A DNA stretch of 64,000 bases from Acidobacteriaceae bacterium (GCA_003134815.1 PLCO01000009.1:189010-253009), one strand, 5' to 3'; shown: positions 36,010 through 45,556, numbered from the stretch's first letter. The notes: generated by a model from the letters alone, not told the origin. A program made the numbers and translations.

Positions 36010-38247
36010 CTAGGCTGAGAAGTCCACGGCAACAACTTCATGCAACCCGATCGACGGCGTCTCGAGAAAAATCGTGTCGCGCTCGGTGCGGTAAGGTACA
36101 TCTCTCGCGGCAACAAGCAGGTGAACGCGCCTGACGCGCTTGCCCTCCGGAATCCGCAACGAGATTTTTTGCGCGGTGATGGGAATGATTTCCCGTACCG
36201 GACCTTTCATCATCATGGGATTCGTGAGGTTGACGAGGTGGAGGGTTATCGAGTTCGTCTGCTCCCACACAGCCAGGTCCAGGACGCCTTTACCCTCGAC
36301 CGTCACGGCAGGTGCTTCGTTGGTTGCCCAGTCGACTGCGTTGCGCAGCAGCTTGCCGTGATCGGTGCTTAGGACCTGCCAAAAAGTGCGATCGATGTCG
36401 CCGGGGAAATAAACCACGCGGCCGCTTCCGATGGTCTGCAAATAGACCCCGGGTTGATGCGTGGCGCCGGGCCGCGTGAAGACCGACTCCATGGGCAAAT
36501 CAGGATACGGCGGGACGATTCTAAGCGGCGTGAATTGACCGAAAGCAGCGGGTGTTACGTTCACCTGATTTGCTGCATTGATGATGCGGCCGGCGTCCGC
36601 GAATCCGCGAAGCAATGGATGAATTGCGTCGGTCAATGGGTCCTGTTCCAGGCTCAAATAGGAATTGAGCATGTTGTTTTCGACTTTGGCGGCGTAGGAC
36701 GCTCCAAAAAGCGAGGCCAGGCCGAAGTCCTTTCGCCGCACGCCCCACTCGTCATAGAGAGAGGTCTCGAAGGTTGCAACCAGGCCGCCGCCTGCCTGAA
36801 CAAACTTGCAGAGGCTTGCGCACTGCTCGTCAGACAGCGCGGCAATGTTGGGAAGGATCAACGTGCGGAACGGCGCAAGATGCTCTGCGTCGAGGCAGCG
36901 GTCGTGGACCATCTCAAACGGAACACGCGCCTCGACCAGCGCTTGATAGAACCCCAACGCCGGCTCGTCGATCTTTTCGCGAGCCTGTTCTCCGCCGTAG
37001 AACAACGCGCTCTGCTGCGAATAAACGAGACCGACTCGCGCAAGCGGGCGAATGTTTCTCAGATATTGCTCGTTGGCATAGTGCCAGTCAAATATTTCCT
37101 TGACCACCGGCAGCCAGCGCTTATCAATTGGTTTGGCGTTGAATTTGATGAACCACGGCCGGAGTCCCTGCGCAACACCGTCGGCAACCCAAAGACGAAT
37201 TTCATCGTCGCTCTGCACCGAATCTTTCCAGCGATGCTCATCTTCGACGCCGACGTTGAACATGCCCGCGATGGCTCTCGGTCCCATGGTCGCGCGATAT
37301 TCCTTGCCGTTTTTTCCGTTGGCCCAAGGAGCCATGAGCCCACGACGGCCCTGGCGATCGGCAACCATCATCGGCGCAAGTTCGGCGATCGTCTTCATAT
37401 CGAGATCGCTGAGCGCGCCACCACCGGCGTTGGCAATGTAGCTTGCGCCGGGATTGATGGCCCTGATTTTCTCGTTCCACAAACGCCAGAGATCGAATAA
37501 CCGGTTCTGGCGCCAGACAATATATTGCTTGCGCGCCCGGTCCTGCGGGTCGTTGGTGCGCGGCAGGTCGAGTCCTGAAGCTTCATGGAAATTCTGTCGG
37601 CAGTGCTCGCAATAGCACATGCCACTGCCCGCCCAGCGGTTGGTGAAGATGCCATCGGGTTTGTACATGCGCATAATCTCTTCATGCACAGTGGTCATGA
37701 ATTCGAAGTTGTAAGGACCGAGAGCGCAGGTCTCCCAATAGCGGGGATCGGAGGGATGGCGCACGGGCTGGCCGCTTGCGTCCACGCGAATCCAGTCAGG
37801 GTGCGCGTCGTAAACCTTCTGCCAGCAGGCGTGCGCGTCGGTGCGAGCGATCACGTTCATGCCTATGGCGCGGCAGCCGGCCAGCAAGTCGCCAAAGGCG
37901 TCGCGATCGCCTAGCCACGCGCTGCGCTGCTGCAATGGAATCTGAGTAGGATAAAACGCAACGACGCCGCCGGCGCTGAGGCACGCGCCATCGGCATGGA
38001 CACTGCGAAAATAATCGAGCCAAAACTGCTGGTCGTAGTTGCCGGGATCGTCCTCGACAAACGCAAGCTGAGCCCAGCGCATGGGCCGGTTGTACCAGCC
38101 GGTTGTTTCGGTCGGGGCCGATTCGCCCGGGGCCGCCGCTTCCGCGGTCCCAGCCGCCACGTAGACTTCCTTCGCCGTAATCGCCGGCAAAAGACATCCT
38201 GTTGCTGCAAGCGCCGATCCCTTTACAAATTCTCTGCGACTGCTCAT
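36010..38247 (-). CDS. Tat-exported glycosidase-like protein with a beta-galactosidase trimerisation-type domain
   Basis: A 745-residue protein with a twin-arginine signal (MSSRREFVKGSALAATGCLLPA). Residues 60-400 look like a TIM barrel of the kind found in uncharacterised glycoside-hydrolase-like proteins, with NVIARTDAHACW, PDGIFTNRWAGSGMCYCEHCRQNF (a paired-cysteine motif) and WFIKFNAKP. The next 200 residues resemble the beta-galactosidase trimerisation (GH42 middle) fold, with FRTLILPNIAALSDEQCASLCKFVQAGGG. A beta-sandwich ends the chain. It probably acts on a polysaccharide in the periplasm, but neither substrate nor catalytic acids can be assigned. It is divergent from gcdH. SSRREF followed by a hydrophobic stretch predicts folded export. 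Confidence 0.78.
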   Translation of the reverse strand: MSSRREFVKGSALAATGCLLPAITAKEVYVAAGTAEAAAPGESAPTETTGWYNRPMRWAQLAFVEDDPGNYDQQFWLDYFRSVHADGACLSAGGVVAFYPTQIPLQQRSAWLGDRDAFGDLLAGCRAIGMNVIARTDAHACWQKVYDAHPDWIRVDASGQPVRHPSDPRYWETCALGPYNFEFMTTVHEEIMRMYKPDGIFTNRWAGSGMCYCEHCRQNFHEASGLDLPRTNDPQDRARKQYIVWRQNRLFDLWRLWNEKIRAINPGASYIANAGGGALSDLDMKTIAELAPMMVADRQGRRGLMAPWANGKNGKEYRATMGPRAIAGMFNVGVEDEHRWKDSVQSDDEIRLWVADGVAQGLRPWFIKFNAKPIDKRWLPVVKEIFDWHYANEQYLRNIRPLARVGLVYSQQSALFYGGEQAREKIDEPALGFYQALVEARVPFEMVHDRCLDAEHLAPFRTLILPNIAALSDEQCASLCKFVQAGGGLVATFETSLYDEWGVRRKDFGLASLFGASYAAKVENNMLNSYLSLEQDPLTDAIHPLLRGFADAGRIINAANQVNVTPAAFGQFTPLRIVPPYPDLPMESVFTRPGATHQPGVYLQTIGSGRVVYFPGDIDRTFWQVLSTDHGKLLRNAVDWATNEAPAVTVEGKGVLDLAVWEQTNSITLHLVNLTNPMMMKGPVREIIPITAQKISLRIPEGKRVRRVHLLVAARDVPYRTERDTIFLETPSIGLHEVVAVDFSA

Positions 38248-38410
38248 GGTGCAGGCTCCCGTGACTCTGCCATTTCAACACGGGAGACCGGTTGTGGGAA
38301 GCTCTCCAAAAGCGCTCGCGCAACGAAATAGCGAGCCGGAGCATTGAAAAGAAGGTCATGGACTGGTACTCTCATCTGTCCCGGTGAACCGCCGGGACGG
38401 CAGGCACGGC

Positions 38411-39583
38411 ATGGCCTTCAAGTTTCAGGGTTTCGACTTTCTGCATCTCGATGCGAGCCTGACGGAAGAGGAGCTCCTCGTTCGGCGGACAGCGCGCGAT
38501 TTTGTTGACGCGAACGTGACTCCGATTATCGAGGGCTGCTTTCGCGAGGGACGATTTCCGCGCGAGCTGGTTCCGCTGATGGGCAAGCTGGGATTTTATG
38601 GCGCCAACCTTGAAGGCTACGGCTGCGCCGGGATGCAAAATGTGGAATATGGCCTGGTGTTGCAGGAATTGGAGCGCGGCGACTCTGGCCTGCGAAGCTT
38701 TGTCAGCGTGCAATCGGCGCTGGTGATGTATCCAATCTTCACTTTCGGGTCAGAGGAACAAAAGAGCACCTGGCTGCCAGCCTTGGCCACGGGCGAAATG
38801 CTCGGCTGCTTCGGGCTGACAGAGCCGGGCTTCGGATCGAACCCTGCGGGGATGACTACTCGCGCGCGCAAGTCAGGCGACGAATATATTTTGAACGGCG
38901 AGAAGATGTGGATCACGTCGGGATCGATCGCCGATGTGGCAATTATCTGGGCCAAGGCAGAGGACGATCAAGTACGCGGATTTCTTGTCGAGACCGACCG
39001 CCCGGGATTTTCAGCGAACGATATTCACGGCAAATGGTCATTGCGCGCGTCGGTAACGAGCAGCCTGACTCTGCAAGATGTGAAAGTGCCCGCGGCGAAT
39101 CTGTTGCCTGGAGCGGATAACCTGAAAGCCGCCCTCATGTGCCTGAACCAGGCGCGCTACGGAATCAGCTGGGGCGCGATTGGCGCGGCGATGGACTGTT
39201 ATTCGACGGCGCTCAACTACTCCAAAGCCAGAAAGCAATTCCACGATCAGCCGATCGCGAGCCACCAGCTTGTGCAGGAGAAGCTGGTGTGGATGGCCAG
39301 CGAAATCTCAAAGGCACAGTTGCTCTCGCTGCACGTGGGCCGGCTCAAAGACGCTGGCAAAGTTGGCTACGAGCACATTTCAATGGCCAAACGAAACAAC
39401 GTGTGGATGGCGCTTGAGTGTGCCCGGCTGGCGCGCGACATTCTCGGCGCGAACGGCGTTACGGACGACTATCCGATCATGCGGCACAGCATGAATCTGG
39501 AATCAGTGAAGACGTATGAGGGCACGCACGATATTCACACGCTGATTCTGGGACAGAACCTGACGGGGATCGGAGCGTACTAA
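38411..39583 (+). CDS. gcdH: Glutaryl-CoA dehydrogenase (acyl-CoA dehydrogenase family)
   Basis: A FAD-dependent enzyme of 390 residues from the chosen ATG (MAFKFQGFDF); the track's GTG nine codons upstream lacks support. It follows glutaryl-CoA dehydrogenase rather than general acyl-CoA dehydrogenases: LRSFVSVQSALVM contains the substrate-carboxylate arginine region, FGLTEPGFGSNP the flavin site, RYGISWGAIGAA and RKQFHDQPIASHQLVQEKL the dimer face, and KTYEGTHDIHTLILGQ the catalytic glutamate. GCDH oxidises and decarboxylates glutaryl-CoA to crotonyl-CoA in lysine and tryptophan degradation. Its stop codon overlaps that of the convergent DoxX-like gene by three bases. No other lysine-catabolism gene is adjacent. 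Confidence 0.9.
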   Translation: MAFKFQGFDFLHLDASLTEEELLVRRTARDFVDANVTPIIEGCFREGRFPRELVPLMGKLGFYGANLEGYGCAGMQNVEYGLVLQELERGDSGLRSFVSVQSALVMYPIFTFGSEEQKSTWLPALATGEMLGCFGLTEPGFGSNPAGMTTRARKSGDEYILNGEKMWITSGSIADVAIIWAKAEDDQVRGFLVETDRPGFSANDIHGKWSLRASVTSSLTLQDVKVPAANLLPGADNLKAALMCLNQARYGISWGAIGAAMDCYSTALNYSKARKQFHDQPIASHQLVQEKLVWMASEISKAQLLSLHVGRLKDAGKVGYEHISMAKRNNVWMALECARLARDILGANGVTDDYPIMRHSMNLESVKTYEGTHDIHTLILGQNLTGIGAY

Positions 39584-40386
39584 GGGGAGTTAGTCTCTTT
39601 GTACTGTGAGTGTGTTTCGTCCTCCAAGGCGCCTGCTAATGCCCACGGCCCGCCCCAAAGGCCGACGGCGATGAAGAGACTCGACCACTCATCGGGATCG
39701 GTGATGGCGCCAGGAATGTGGTAGAAGCCGAGCGTGCGCGGGATGTGCAGCGTGAGCACCCAGATCGCGAACATGAGGCCGATCGTAATCCAGCTCCAGC
39801 GCTCGAGAATTCCCAAACCGATTCCGACGCCGGCTGCAATGAAAACGACGCCAAAAAACGCAACCAAGAAAATGTGCAGGGGGATCCAGCCGGGAATGAG
39901 CGAGCCGATGAAGACGAGACCGAGAAAATGGTCGACGCCGAAGACGATCATCGCGATTCCGATGACGGCGCGGCAGGCAATGGAGAGACCCTTCGGCGAG
40001 GCTGACGGGCCGGGCAAGAGAAGCGCGATGCAGGCGAGCGAGAGCGGTTCAAAGACCACGGTACGAAGGCCCATGTCTCCGGGATGAGCGATGTACACAG
40101 GCAGGACGTGAACCAGCGTCCAGAAGATGTAAGTCACGCCCAGCGTATAGGCGGATGCGCGACGCCAGCGCTGAGTCAATAGGCCGACGCCACAGGCGAC
40201 CCAGAGAGCGCCGAAGAGAATGACGAGCCACGGAATCGACGGCAAGAAAGGAAGAACGGGCATGGAGTGGGAGTTCTCGCCGAGCGACGAATACGAACCG
40301 CGGGCGCAGACGATATTCTCCGCGCCGAGGGCGATGATGGAGAAAGAGAATATCCAGCGGCCGGAGCGAAGTAAGGGGTTCATCAT
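39580..40386 (-). CDS. DoxX-like integral membrane protein
   Basis: A membrane protein of about 268 residues from the ATG pair at 40386/40383. The track start 17 codons earlier adds only basic residues. Seven or eight hydrophobic segments are visible (WIFSFSIIALGAENIV, WLVILFGALWVACGVGLL, IACRAVIGIAMIVFGVDHFLGL, IFLVAFFGVVFIAAGVGIGLGIL), with the paired-helix pattern of the DoxX/terminal-quinol-oxidase-associated families. No catalytic motif is visible, and its function is unknown. It is convergent with gcdH, the stop codons overlapping. The gene upstream, mqnE, is on the same strand, with a 109-base gap, so it might be cotranscribed with mqnE. Confidence 0.7.
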   Translation of the reverse strand: MMNPLLRSGRWIFSFSIIALGAENIVCARGSYSSLGENSHSMPVLPFLPSIPWLVILFGALWVACGVGLLTQRWRRASAYTLGVTYIFWTLVHVLPVYIAHPGDMGLRTVVFEPLSLACIALLLPGPSASPKGLSIACRAVIGIAMIVFGVDHFLGLVFIGSLIPGWIPLHIFLVAFFGVVFIAAGVGIGLGILERWSWITIGLMFAIWVLTLHIPRTLGFYHIPGAITDPDEWSSLFIAVGLWGGPWALAGALEDETHSQYKETNSP

Positions 40387-40495
40387 ATGCCCAATGAGGC
40401 TCCTGAATTGACGGAGGAGCGTGCGAAAGGCACGCAACGCCGGTCGATTTACTGGCTATCTTTCGGGGGGAGAAGTTCCCTAAATCAAATCCATG

Positions 40496-41686
40496 CTACA
40501 CCGCGACGGTGAAGCTTTCCTCAGTGCGAGTGACGGAGCGGTAGAGCGTGTCGCGCTCGACGGGGACGCGGCCGGCCTCGGTGATGAGGCGGCAAAGCTC
40601 TTTACGCGTCATGCCCTGCGGAGTGGTGGCACCGGCGTCGTGGTAGATTTTCTCCTCGATCACAGTTCCGTCGAGGTCGTCAGCGCCGAAGCGCAGCGCG
40701 ATCTGCGCGATCTTGGGCGTCATCATCTGCCAGTAAGCCTTGATGTGCGGGAAGTTGTCGAGGAGCAGGCGGCTGACGGCGATCTGGCGAATGTCGGTGA
40801 GGCCGGTTGTTACCGGGAGGTGGTCGAGCGGTGTGTTCTCGGGATGAAAGGCGAGCGGGATGAAGGTCTGGAAGCCGCCGGTTTCGTCCTGGAGGGCGCG
40901 CAGCTTGAGGAGATGATCGACGCGGTCGGCGTCATTCTCGATGTGGCCGTAGAGCATGGTTGCGTTCGACTTGAATCCAAGATTGTGCGCTTTGCGCGCT
41001 GTCTGAAGCCACTCTTCGCCGTCGATTTTGTGGTCGCAGATGATGGAGCGCACGCGGGCGGCAAAGATTTCCGCGCCGCCGCCGGGCATGGAGTCGACGC
41101 CGGCATCGCGCAGCTTGAGCAATGTTTCTTCGACGGTTAGCTTGGCGCGGCGAGCGAGGAAAGCGATCTCCACCATGGTGAATGCCTTGATGTGGACTTT
41201 GGGAAAGCGCTCTTTGAGACCGCGGATGAGTTCGAGGAAGAATTCGAGCGGCAGGTCGGGGTGGAGTCCGCCGACGATGTGAAACTCCGTGACTGCTTCT
41301 GAGTAGCCCGACGCGGCTGTTTCCCAGGCTTCGCTGAGGGCCATGGTGTAGCCGGCGGGGTCGCCCTTCTTGCGGCCGAAGGCGCAGAGCTTGCAGGCGG
41401 CCACGCAGACGTTGGTGGGGTTGATGTGGCGATTGACGTTGAAGTAGGTGAGGTCGCCGTGCAGCCGCTCGCGGACATGGTTGGCCAGCCAGCCCACTGC
41501 CAGCACGTCATGTGAGGCGTAGAGGGCGAGGCCGTCGTTGGCGCTAAGGCGATGCTGGGCCATGACCTTGGCGGCAATGGGCTCCAGATGCGGGTCGTAG
41601 GTTCGAAAGGCGTGGGCCGGAATGGCTGCCGGAATTGCGGATTGATCGCGGGTTTTCAGCGACATTTTCGGCGTGAGGGCGGCCAT
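40496..41686 (-). CDS. mqnE: Aminofutalosine synthase MqnE (radical SAM)
   Basis: A 396-residue radical-SAM enzyme of the futalosine route to menaquinone; it adds the adenosyl radical to 3-[(1-carboxyvinyl)oxy]benzoate to give aminofutalosine. The cluster motif is CVAACKLC (CxxxCxxC) within FNVNRHINPTNVCVAACKLC. The combination with DSMPGGGAEIFAARVR, YGHIENDADRVDHLL and FIPLAFHPENTPL matches MqnE better than its paralogue MqnC. The start ATG (MAALTPKMSLK) lacks a strong ribosome-binding site. No other mqn gene lies in the window. Its presence implies menaquinone-based respiration by this pathway, which is known in Acidobacteriota. Confidence 0.92.
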   Translation of the reverse strand: MAALTPKMSLKTRDQSAIPAAIPAHAFRTYDPHLEPIAAKVMAQHRLSANDGLALYASHDVLAVGWLANHVRERLHGDLTYFNVNRHINPTNVCVAACKLCAFGRKKGDPAGYTMALSEAWETAASGYSEAVTEFHIVGGLHPDLPLEFFLELIRGLKERFPKVHIKAFTMVEIAFLARRAKLTVEETLLKLRDAGVDSMPGGGAEIFAARVRSIICDHKIDGEEWLQTARKAHNLGFKSNATMLYGHIENDADRVDHLLKLRALQDETGGFQTFIPLAFHPENTPLDHLPVTTGLTDIRQIAVSRLLLDNFPHIKAYWQMMTPKIAQIALRFGADDLDGTVIEEKIYHDAGATTPQGMTRKELCRLITEAGRVPVERDTLYRSVTRTEESFTVAV

Positions 41687-42484
41687 GTATTGATGATACC
41701 GAAGTCCGAGTGAGTTGGCTCGCGGAGGTTCAGGCGGCTTTGGTTACAGGACGCGGCGAGGTCCGAAAACCCCTCAATTTGGCAATAAAAACCTCGATTT
41801 TGGTCGTATTCGGGCCATTTTTTCGCATTTTTTCGACGCGATTTTCTGAAATACCTGTTGATTGTAAAAGAGTTAACTGCATTTTGCACCAAATTTGGGA
41901 TAGCAAAATTTGTTTTTGCGAGTTTGGCCCCCCACCTGAGGCCTAAGATTGGAGACCCGCAGGCGGGCGAAGTGGGGTAGTTTTTGGGGTGGAATCGGGC
42001 CGTTTTGCGTGTGAAATCTCTCGAAAAATCGCAAAAAATCGCAAAAAACGAGACGAGTTTTGAGCCATTTGTGCTGATTCTAAAGATAGTTATAGACAAA
42101 AACCACATTTGGAAGTGTATAAAATCACTGCTTGGCCATTTTCGGCCTCAAGCGAGCAGCCGGCAGGAGCGGATGCGAGGGAGTTCGCGGGGTTCCATGA
42201 CCAAACGAATTCCGAATCGAGCTTCGGCGAACGGGAGATGCGGGTACGTGCCGGGGTGTGTCTTGAGGTGATGCTCATGGTTCGATGATGCGCCAAATGC
42301 GGGAAATAATCGGCAAACTTGGCAGAAGGAAATTTGTGAGTGTTTTCAGTGAATTGCGATGCGGTGAGGCAAATCGGCACTTGACGGCCGGAGCGAGAAG
42401 GGCGCAGGGCGTTCTATAGGATCCTTTTCAGGGCTCCGATCATGAAGTTACCTGGGGCTCGCCGCCGAGCGAGCCGTGAAGAAA
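41687..42484. other. 800-bp non-coding island with an AT-rich, structured core
   Basis: No supportable gene lies here. The 150-residue minus-strand ORF at 41656-42108 has no motif or ribosome-binding site and overlaps mqnE. The core (about 41,770-42,130) is clearly more AT-rich than its surroundings. It contains oppositely oriented T/A-rich blocks (ttttttcgcattttttcg near 41,818 and aaaaatcgcaaaaaatcgc near 42,024) and a GC-rich stem candidate (CCCCAC ... GTGGGG, 41,930-41,977) enclosing CCCGC-AGG-CGGG. A structured RNA or other element is possible but unproven. Confidence 0.5.
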
Positions 42485-43414
42485 TCACACTTTAGAATCC
42501 GGCGCCAGCAGGATGATCTTGCCGATGCCGCCTTTCTCGCCCAACAGATGTGCTTCAGCCGCATCCTGCAACGCCATGCGGCGGCCGATGGGCAGAACGA
42601 ACTTGCCATCGCGCACGTCATCGGCGAACTCGCGCACCTTGGATGGATCAGCCCGAGCACCTACACGCGTAGTCTTGACTGTGGGATTCTTGGCCGCCGC
42701 GCCTTCCGGCAACATGGTTGCGTAGCCAAAGGCGCCGCTCGGCTTTACCTTCGCGATTAACTTGGCTGCAACGTCGCCGCCGACGGTGTCCGCAATTGCA
42801 TCCACCAGGCGGAAGCTCGCGATTGCCTCGTCGTCGTCAATTGCCAGGAGTCCGGAGACGCCGAGGGAGCGGGCGGCCTCCAGCTCTTTGCCGCGGACAC
42901 CTGCGATCACCTGCGCGCCGATTTTTTTCGCTGTATGCACGGCCGCGCGCCCAACGCTGCCCAGCGCTCCGGTTATGAGAACGACCTGTCCCTTTTGCAC
43001 ATTTGCCGCAAGACGCACGAGCTGGTCGCCGGTGAGCGAGATCAACGGGATCGCGGCCGCGTCGACGAGGTCAACGCCGTCCGGCAGATGGGTCACGTCA
43101 GAATCGTCCACTGCAACCAACTCGGCGTAGGTCTTGTTGGATAGCGCAAGAACGCGGTCGCCGGCCTTGAAGTGCTTGACGTTTGCGCCCACCTGCCGCA
43201 CGATGCCACTGATATCCCGGCCCAGAATTGCCGGAAACGACAACGGATAATTCTTCTGCACCGCGCCGGAACGCATTTTCCAGTCGATCGGATTAACGCT
43301 GGCGGCGGCTGCGGCGATGAGCACCGTATTTCCGCTGATTTGCGGCGAAGGAACGTTGTCTTCAAATTTCAGATTTTCGGGACCGCCGTACTCATGCAGC
43401 ACCACTGCCTTCAT
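42485..43414 (-). CDS. Zinc-independent MDR oxidoreductase (quinone oxidoreductase-like)
   Basis: A 309-residue medium-chain dehydrogenase/reductase of the NADPH:quinone-oxidoreductase branch. MKAVVLHEYGGPENL is a standard opening. A GroES-like domain (ILGRDISGIVRQVGANVKHFKAGDRVLAL) lacks the structural-zinc cysteine cluster. The Rossmann motif is VLITGALGSVGRAAVHTAKKIGAQVIAG. The C-terminal segment includes KFVLPIGRRMALQDAAEAHLL, typical for the family. It probably reduces quinones or enones using NADPH; the exact substrate is open. The start has GGGAGG upstream. It lies downstream of a large inverted-repeat element and stands alone on the minus strand. Confidence 0.88.
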   Translation of the reverse strand: MKAVVLHEYGGPENLKFEDNVPSPQISGNTVLIAAAAASVNPIDWKMRSGAVQKNYPLSFPAILGRDISGIVRQVGANVKHFKAGDRVLALSNKTYAELVAVDDSDVTHLPDGVDLVDAAAIPLISLTGDQLVRLAANVQKGQVVLITGALGSVGRAAVHTAKKIGAQVIAGVRGKELEAARSLGVSGLLAIDDDEAIASFRLVDAIADTVGGDVAAKLIAKVKPSGAFGYATMLPEGAAAKNPTVKTTRVGARADPSKVREFADDVRDGKFVLPIGRRMALQDAAEAHLLGEKGGIGKIILLAPDSKV

Positions 43415-43493
43415 TGCTTGCCTCCCAGAGTTTCAGGCCTGTTCAACTTCATTATCAGATGCAGGGGAAAGGACTCGCGTCTCCGCGGGATAG

Positions 43494-43604
43494 AGCAGAA
43501 TCCGAGTAACAGTGCCCTCTCTGGAACCGTGCAGGGTGGCTTTTTCTTGTTGAAAAAGCCACTCAGGCGAGATGCATCCGGGGTGCATCTACTCGGATTC
43601 TGCT
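43494..43604. repeat. 111-bp three-way-junction inverted repeat
   Basis: Perfect 15-bp outer arms (agcagaatccgagta, 43494-43508; tactcggattctgct, 43590-43604) enclose two hairpins. One is GTGGCTTTTTC-TTGTT-GAAAAAGCCAC (11-bp perfect stem, 43536-43562). The other is AGATGCA-N7-TGCATCT (43570-43590). Folded, it would form a cloverleaf-like junction. It lies between the helicase stop and the MDR gene start. The 11-bp stem recurs at 45557-45584. Confidence 0.85.
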
Positions 43605-43717
43605 GTAACTTCAGTGTTGGTCGTCACTCGGGCAGGGCTCAGTTTTTCGGTGCTTCCGCTGCCCGGCTGCCCCGCAAGGCAGCCGGACCAAATAACCAGA
43701 CCAGCAGCACAGCCGGG

Positions 43718-45007
43718 CTAGGCAGCCCTGAGATCCGCAGCCCTGACTCGAAACCGCTTCATCGAGATCGCCAATGTCCGTTCAATCTTGCGCAGGTCCC
43801 CGCGCTCAGCCGGAATCGCAAACGTCGATGCCACACCTTTGGCGGAAGCTCGACCAGTGCGCCCCACGCGGTGAACGAAATCTTCCGCCTGCTTGGGCAT
43901 GTCAAAGTTGATGACGTGCGCCACATTGGCAACGTCGATGCCACGCGCCGCCACATCGGTGGCGACCAGCACACGGTGACGGCCTTCGGAAAAGCTCTTG
44001 AGCGCCTGATTGCGCTGCGCCTGGGAACGGTCCCCATGAATCTGCGTTGCCGACCAGCCTGAACTGCTGAGGCGGCGCGCAACGCGATCGGCGCCACGCT
44101 TGGTGCGCACAAACACGAGGAAGCTGCCCTGCTCGGCGTCGAGCAGGTGTTCGAGGAGTTCCTGTTTCTTGTCGTGATCGACTTCAAAGGTGCGCAGCTC
44201 GACGTTTTCGGCCGGCTTGAGCACGGAGCCGATTTCGATCCGCACAGGGTTCTTGAGATAATTGCGCGCCACATCCCTGACCGCGCCTTCGAGCGTGGCA
44301 GAGTAGCAGAGCGTCTGCCGTACCTTGGGCAACACGCCCGCAATGCGCGCAATCGCCGGCTGAAAGCCCATATCGAGCATGCGATCAACTTCGTCCAGCA
44401 CCAGGATTTTGACCTGGTCGAGCCGCACCAACTTGCGCTTGAGAAAGTCTTCCAAACGCCCCGGAGTGGCCACGATCAGGCGCGCTCCGCGACGGATCGC
44501 GTCCAGTTGCGTGTGCTCGGACAATCCGCCGACGACGACAGCTGCGGTCGGTCCGTTGCTTGAGCGCAGCACGCGAAACGCGGCTTCCACCTGCATGGCC
44601 AGCTCGCGCGTGGGCAGCAGGATGAGCGCCTGCGCGCCGCGGCCTTCGGTCTTCCGCAGCATTTCCATGATCGGTATGAGGAAGCTGAGGGTCTTGCCGG
44701 TCCCCGTCTGCGCGGTGGCGAGCACGTCGCGACCTTCGAGAGCCGGCGGAATTGCCGCCGCCTGCACCGGCGTGGGAACTTCAAACTTGTTGGCATTGAG
44801 CCGCGCCATAAGCGCAACCGAAAGTGAAAACTGTGAGAATTGAGTCGTCAAAATATATGTCTTTTCCTGCGGTCCCGGAGCCCTTGTTTCCCGAGGGCCT
44901 GCAAGCGGAACCTGACTGGAGGCACGCGCAGATACACCCGCACACGCCTGCACTAAATTATGCGTAAGAGAGAACCAATTTCGTCCCTGAGACTGGCTGA
45001 CATGCAC
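43718..45007 (-). CDS. DEAD-box RNA helicase (RhlE-like)
   Basis: ATP-dependent RNA helicase, up to 429 residues. The core motifs are all present: Q-motif region FSQFSLSVALMARLNANKFEVPTPVQ, motif I AQTGTGKT, Ia PTRELA, II DEVD, III SAT, V ATDVAARGID and VI HRVGRTGR. The core is short and lacks the basic C-terminal extension of cold-shock helicases, so RhlE-like is the best guess. A role in ribosome assembly or RNA turnover is inferred. The true start is unclear. The track uses GTG at 45007, which adds about 50 unconserved residues before the Q motif. A TTG within ILTTQFSQF is closer to the family norm but lacks a ribosome-binding site. Confidence 0.9.
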   Translation of the reverse strand: MHVSQSQGRNWFSLTHNLVQACAGVSARASSQVPLAGPRETRAPGPQEKTYILTTQFSQFSLSVALMARLNANKFEVPTPVQAAAIPPALEGRDVLATAQTGTGKTLSFLIPIMEMLRKTEGRGAQALILLPTRELAMQVEAAFRVLRSSNGPTAAVVVGGLSEHTQLDAIRRGARLIVATPGRLEDFLKRKLVRLDQVKILVLDEVDRMLDMGFQPAIARIAGVLPKVRQTLCYSATLEGAVRDVARNYLKNPVRIEIGSVLKPAENVELRTFEVDHDKKQELLEHLLDAEQGSFLVFVRTKRGADRVARRLSSSGWSATQIHGDRSQAQRNQALKSFSEGRHRVLVATDVAARGIDVANVAHVINFDMPKQAEDFVHRVGRTGRASAKGVASTFAIPAERGDLRKIERTLAISMKRFRVRAADLRAA

Positions 45008-45556
45008 GTTTGGTGCTTGCCGACCCGGAGCTGACCCACGCTGCTATTTTTCGCCTGCCGGCTCACTGCCGAGAGGCTACCCACTCCAAAATCGACTCCA
45101 CAATCGACTGGGGCATCGCGCCTGTACTCTCAGATTCCGAGAGAAAGAATGTTCGAGCTAGTTGAGACTCGAGCGCTGAGCCTGTTCGCCAACCGTCACA
45201 CGGTTCCGAACTGTAGTCGCCGGGAAGGAGACCGATGGGTACACGCTGTAGGGGCTTGGGGGAAATCTGTGCCAGGTTGACCGGCCCTGCTACTGTTCGC
45301 AAACTGGGCCAAATCGTTACTCGCGTCCAAATCACTGAGCGTAAATCCAGTATACCGCAGATTGTGGAAATCGTCGCCAATGCGGCGAGTTACACGTCGG
45401 TGAAGGCTGCAGCCCTCCAAGCTGGAAACGGATTGAGCAAGGGGAGTGGCCCTGGGGACCGGCGGGCTACTTGACCAGATCGGCGCGGTGGATGCGCTCG
45501 ATAGGTTTGTTAGGCGGTTCTCCAGTTTGGGCGTGGCATCTCAGGCCACGTGCAAT
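45008..45556. other. Intergenic region upstream of the helicase
   Basis: About 550 bases between the helicase start and the GT2 gene. The listed 74-105 residue minus-strand ORFs have no motif, no ribosome-binding site and irregular composition. A 12-bp direct repeat, ccaaaatcgact then ccacaatcgact, lies at 45086-45109. A small CGTGGC/GCCACG hairpin precedes the recurring 11-bp stem at the far end. Confidence 0.5.

Noticed and set aside
35826-36116. Extended N-terminus of RbfA in the ORF track
   Set aside because: The extra 97 codons run into the glycosidase-like gene, and RbfA homology starts at MPEHRARK with its own ribosome-binding site.
41656-42108. 150-residue minus ORF in the AT-rich island
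   Set aside because: Overlaps the mqnE start, and composition follows the AT-rich DNA rather than codon structure.
45063-45380. 105-residue minus ORF upstream of the helicase
   Set aside because: Lacks a ribosome-binding site and motif, and contains a 12-bp DNA repeat.
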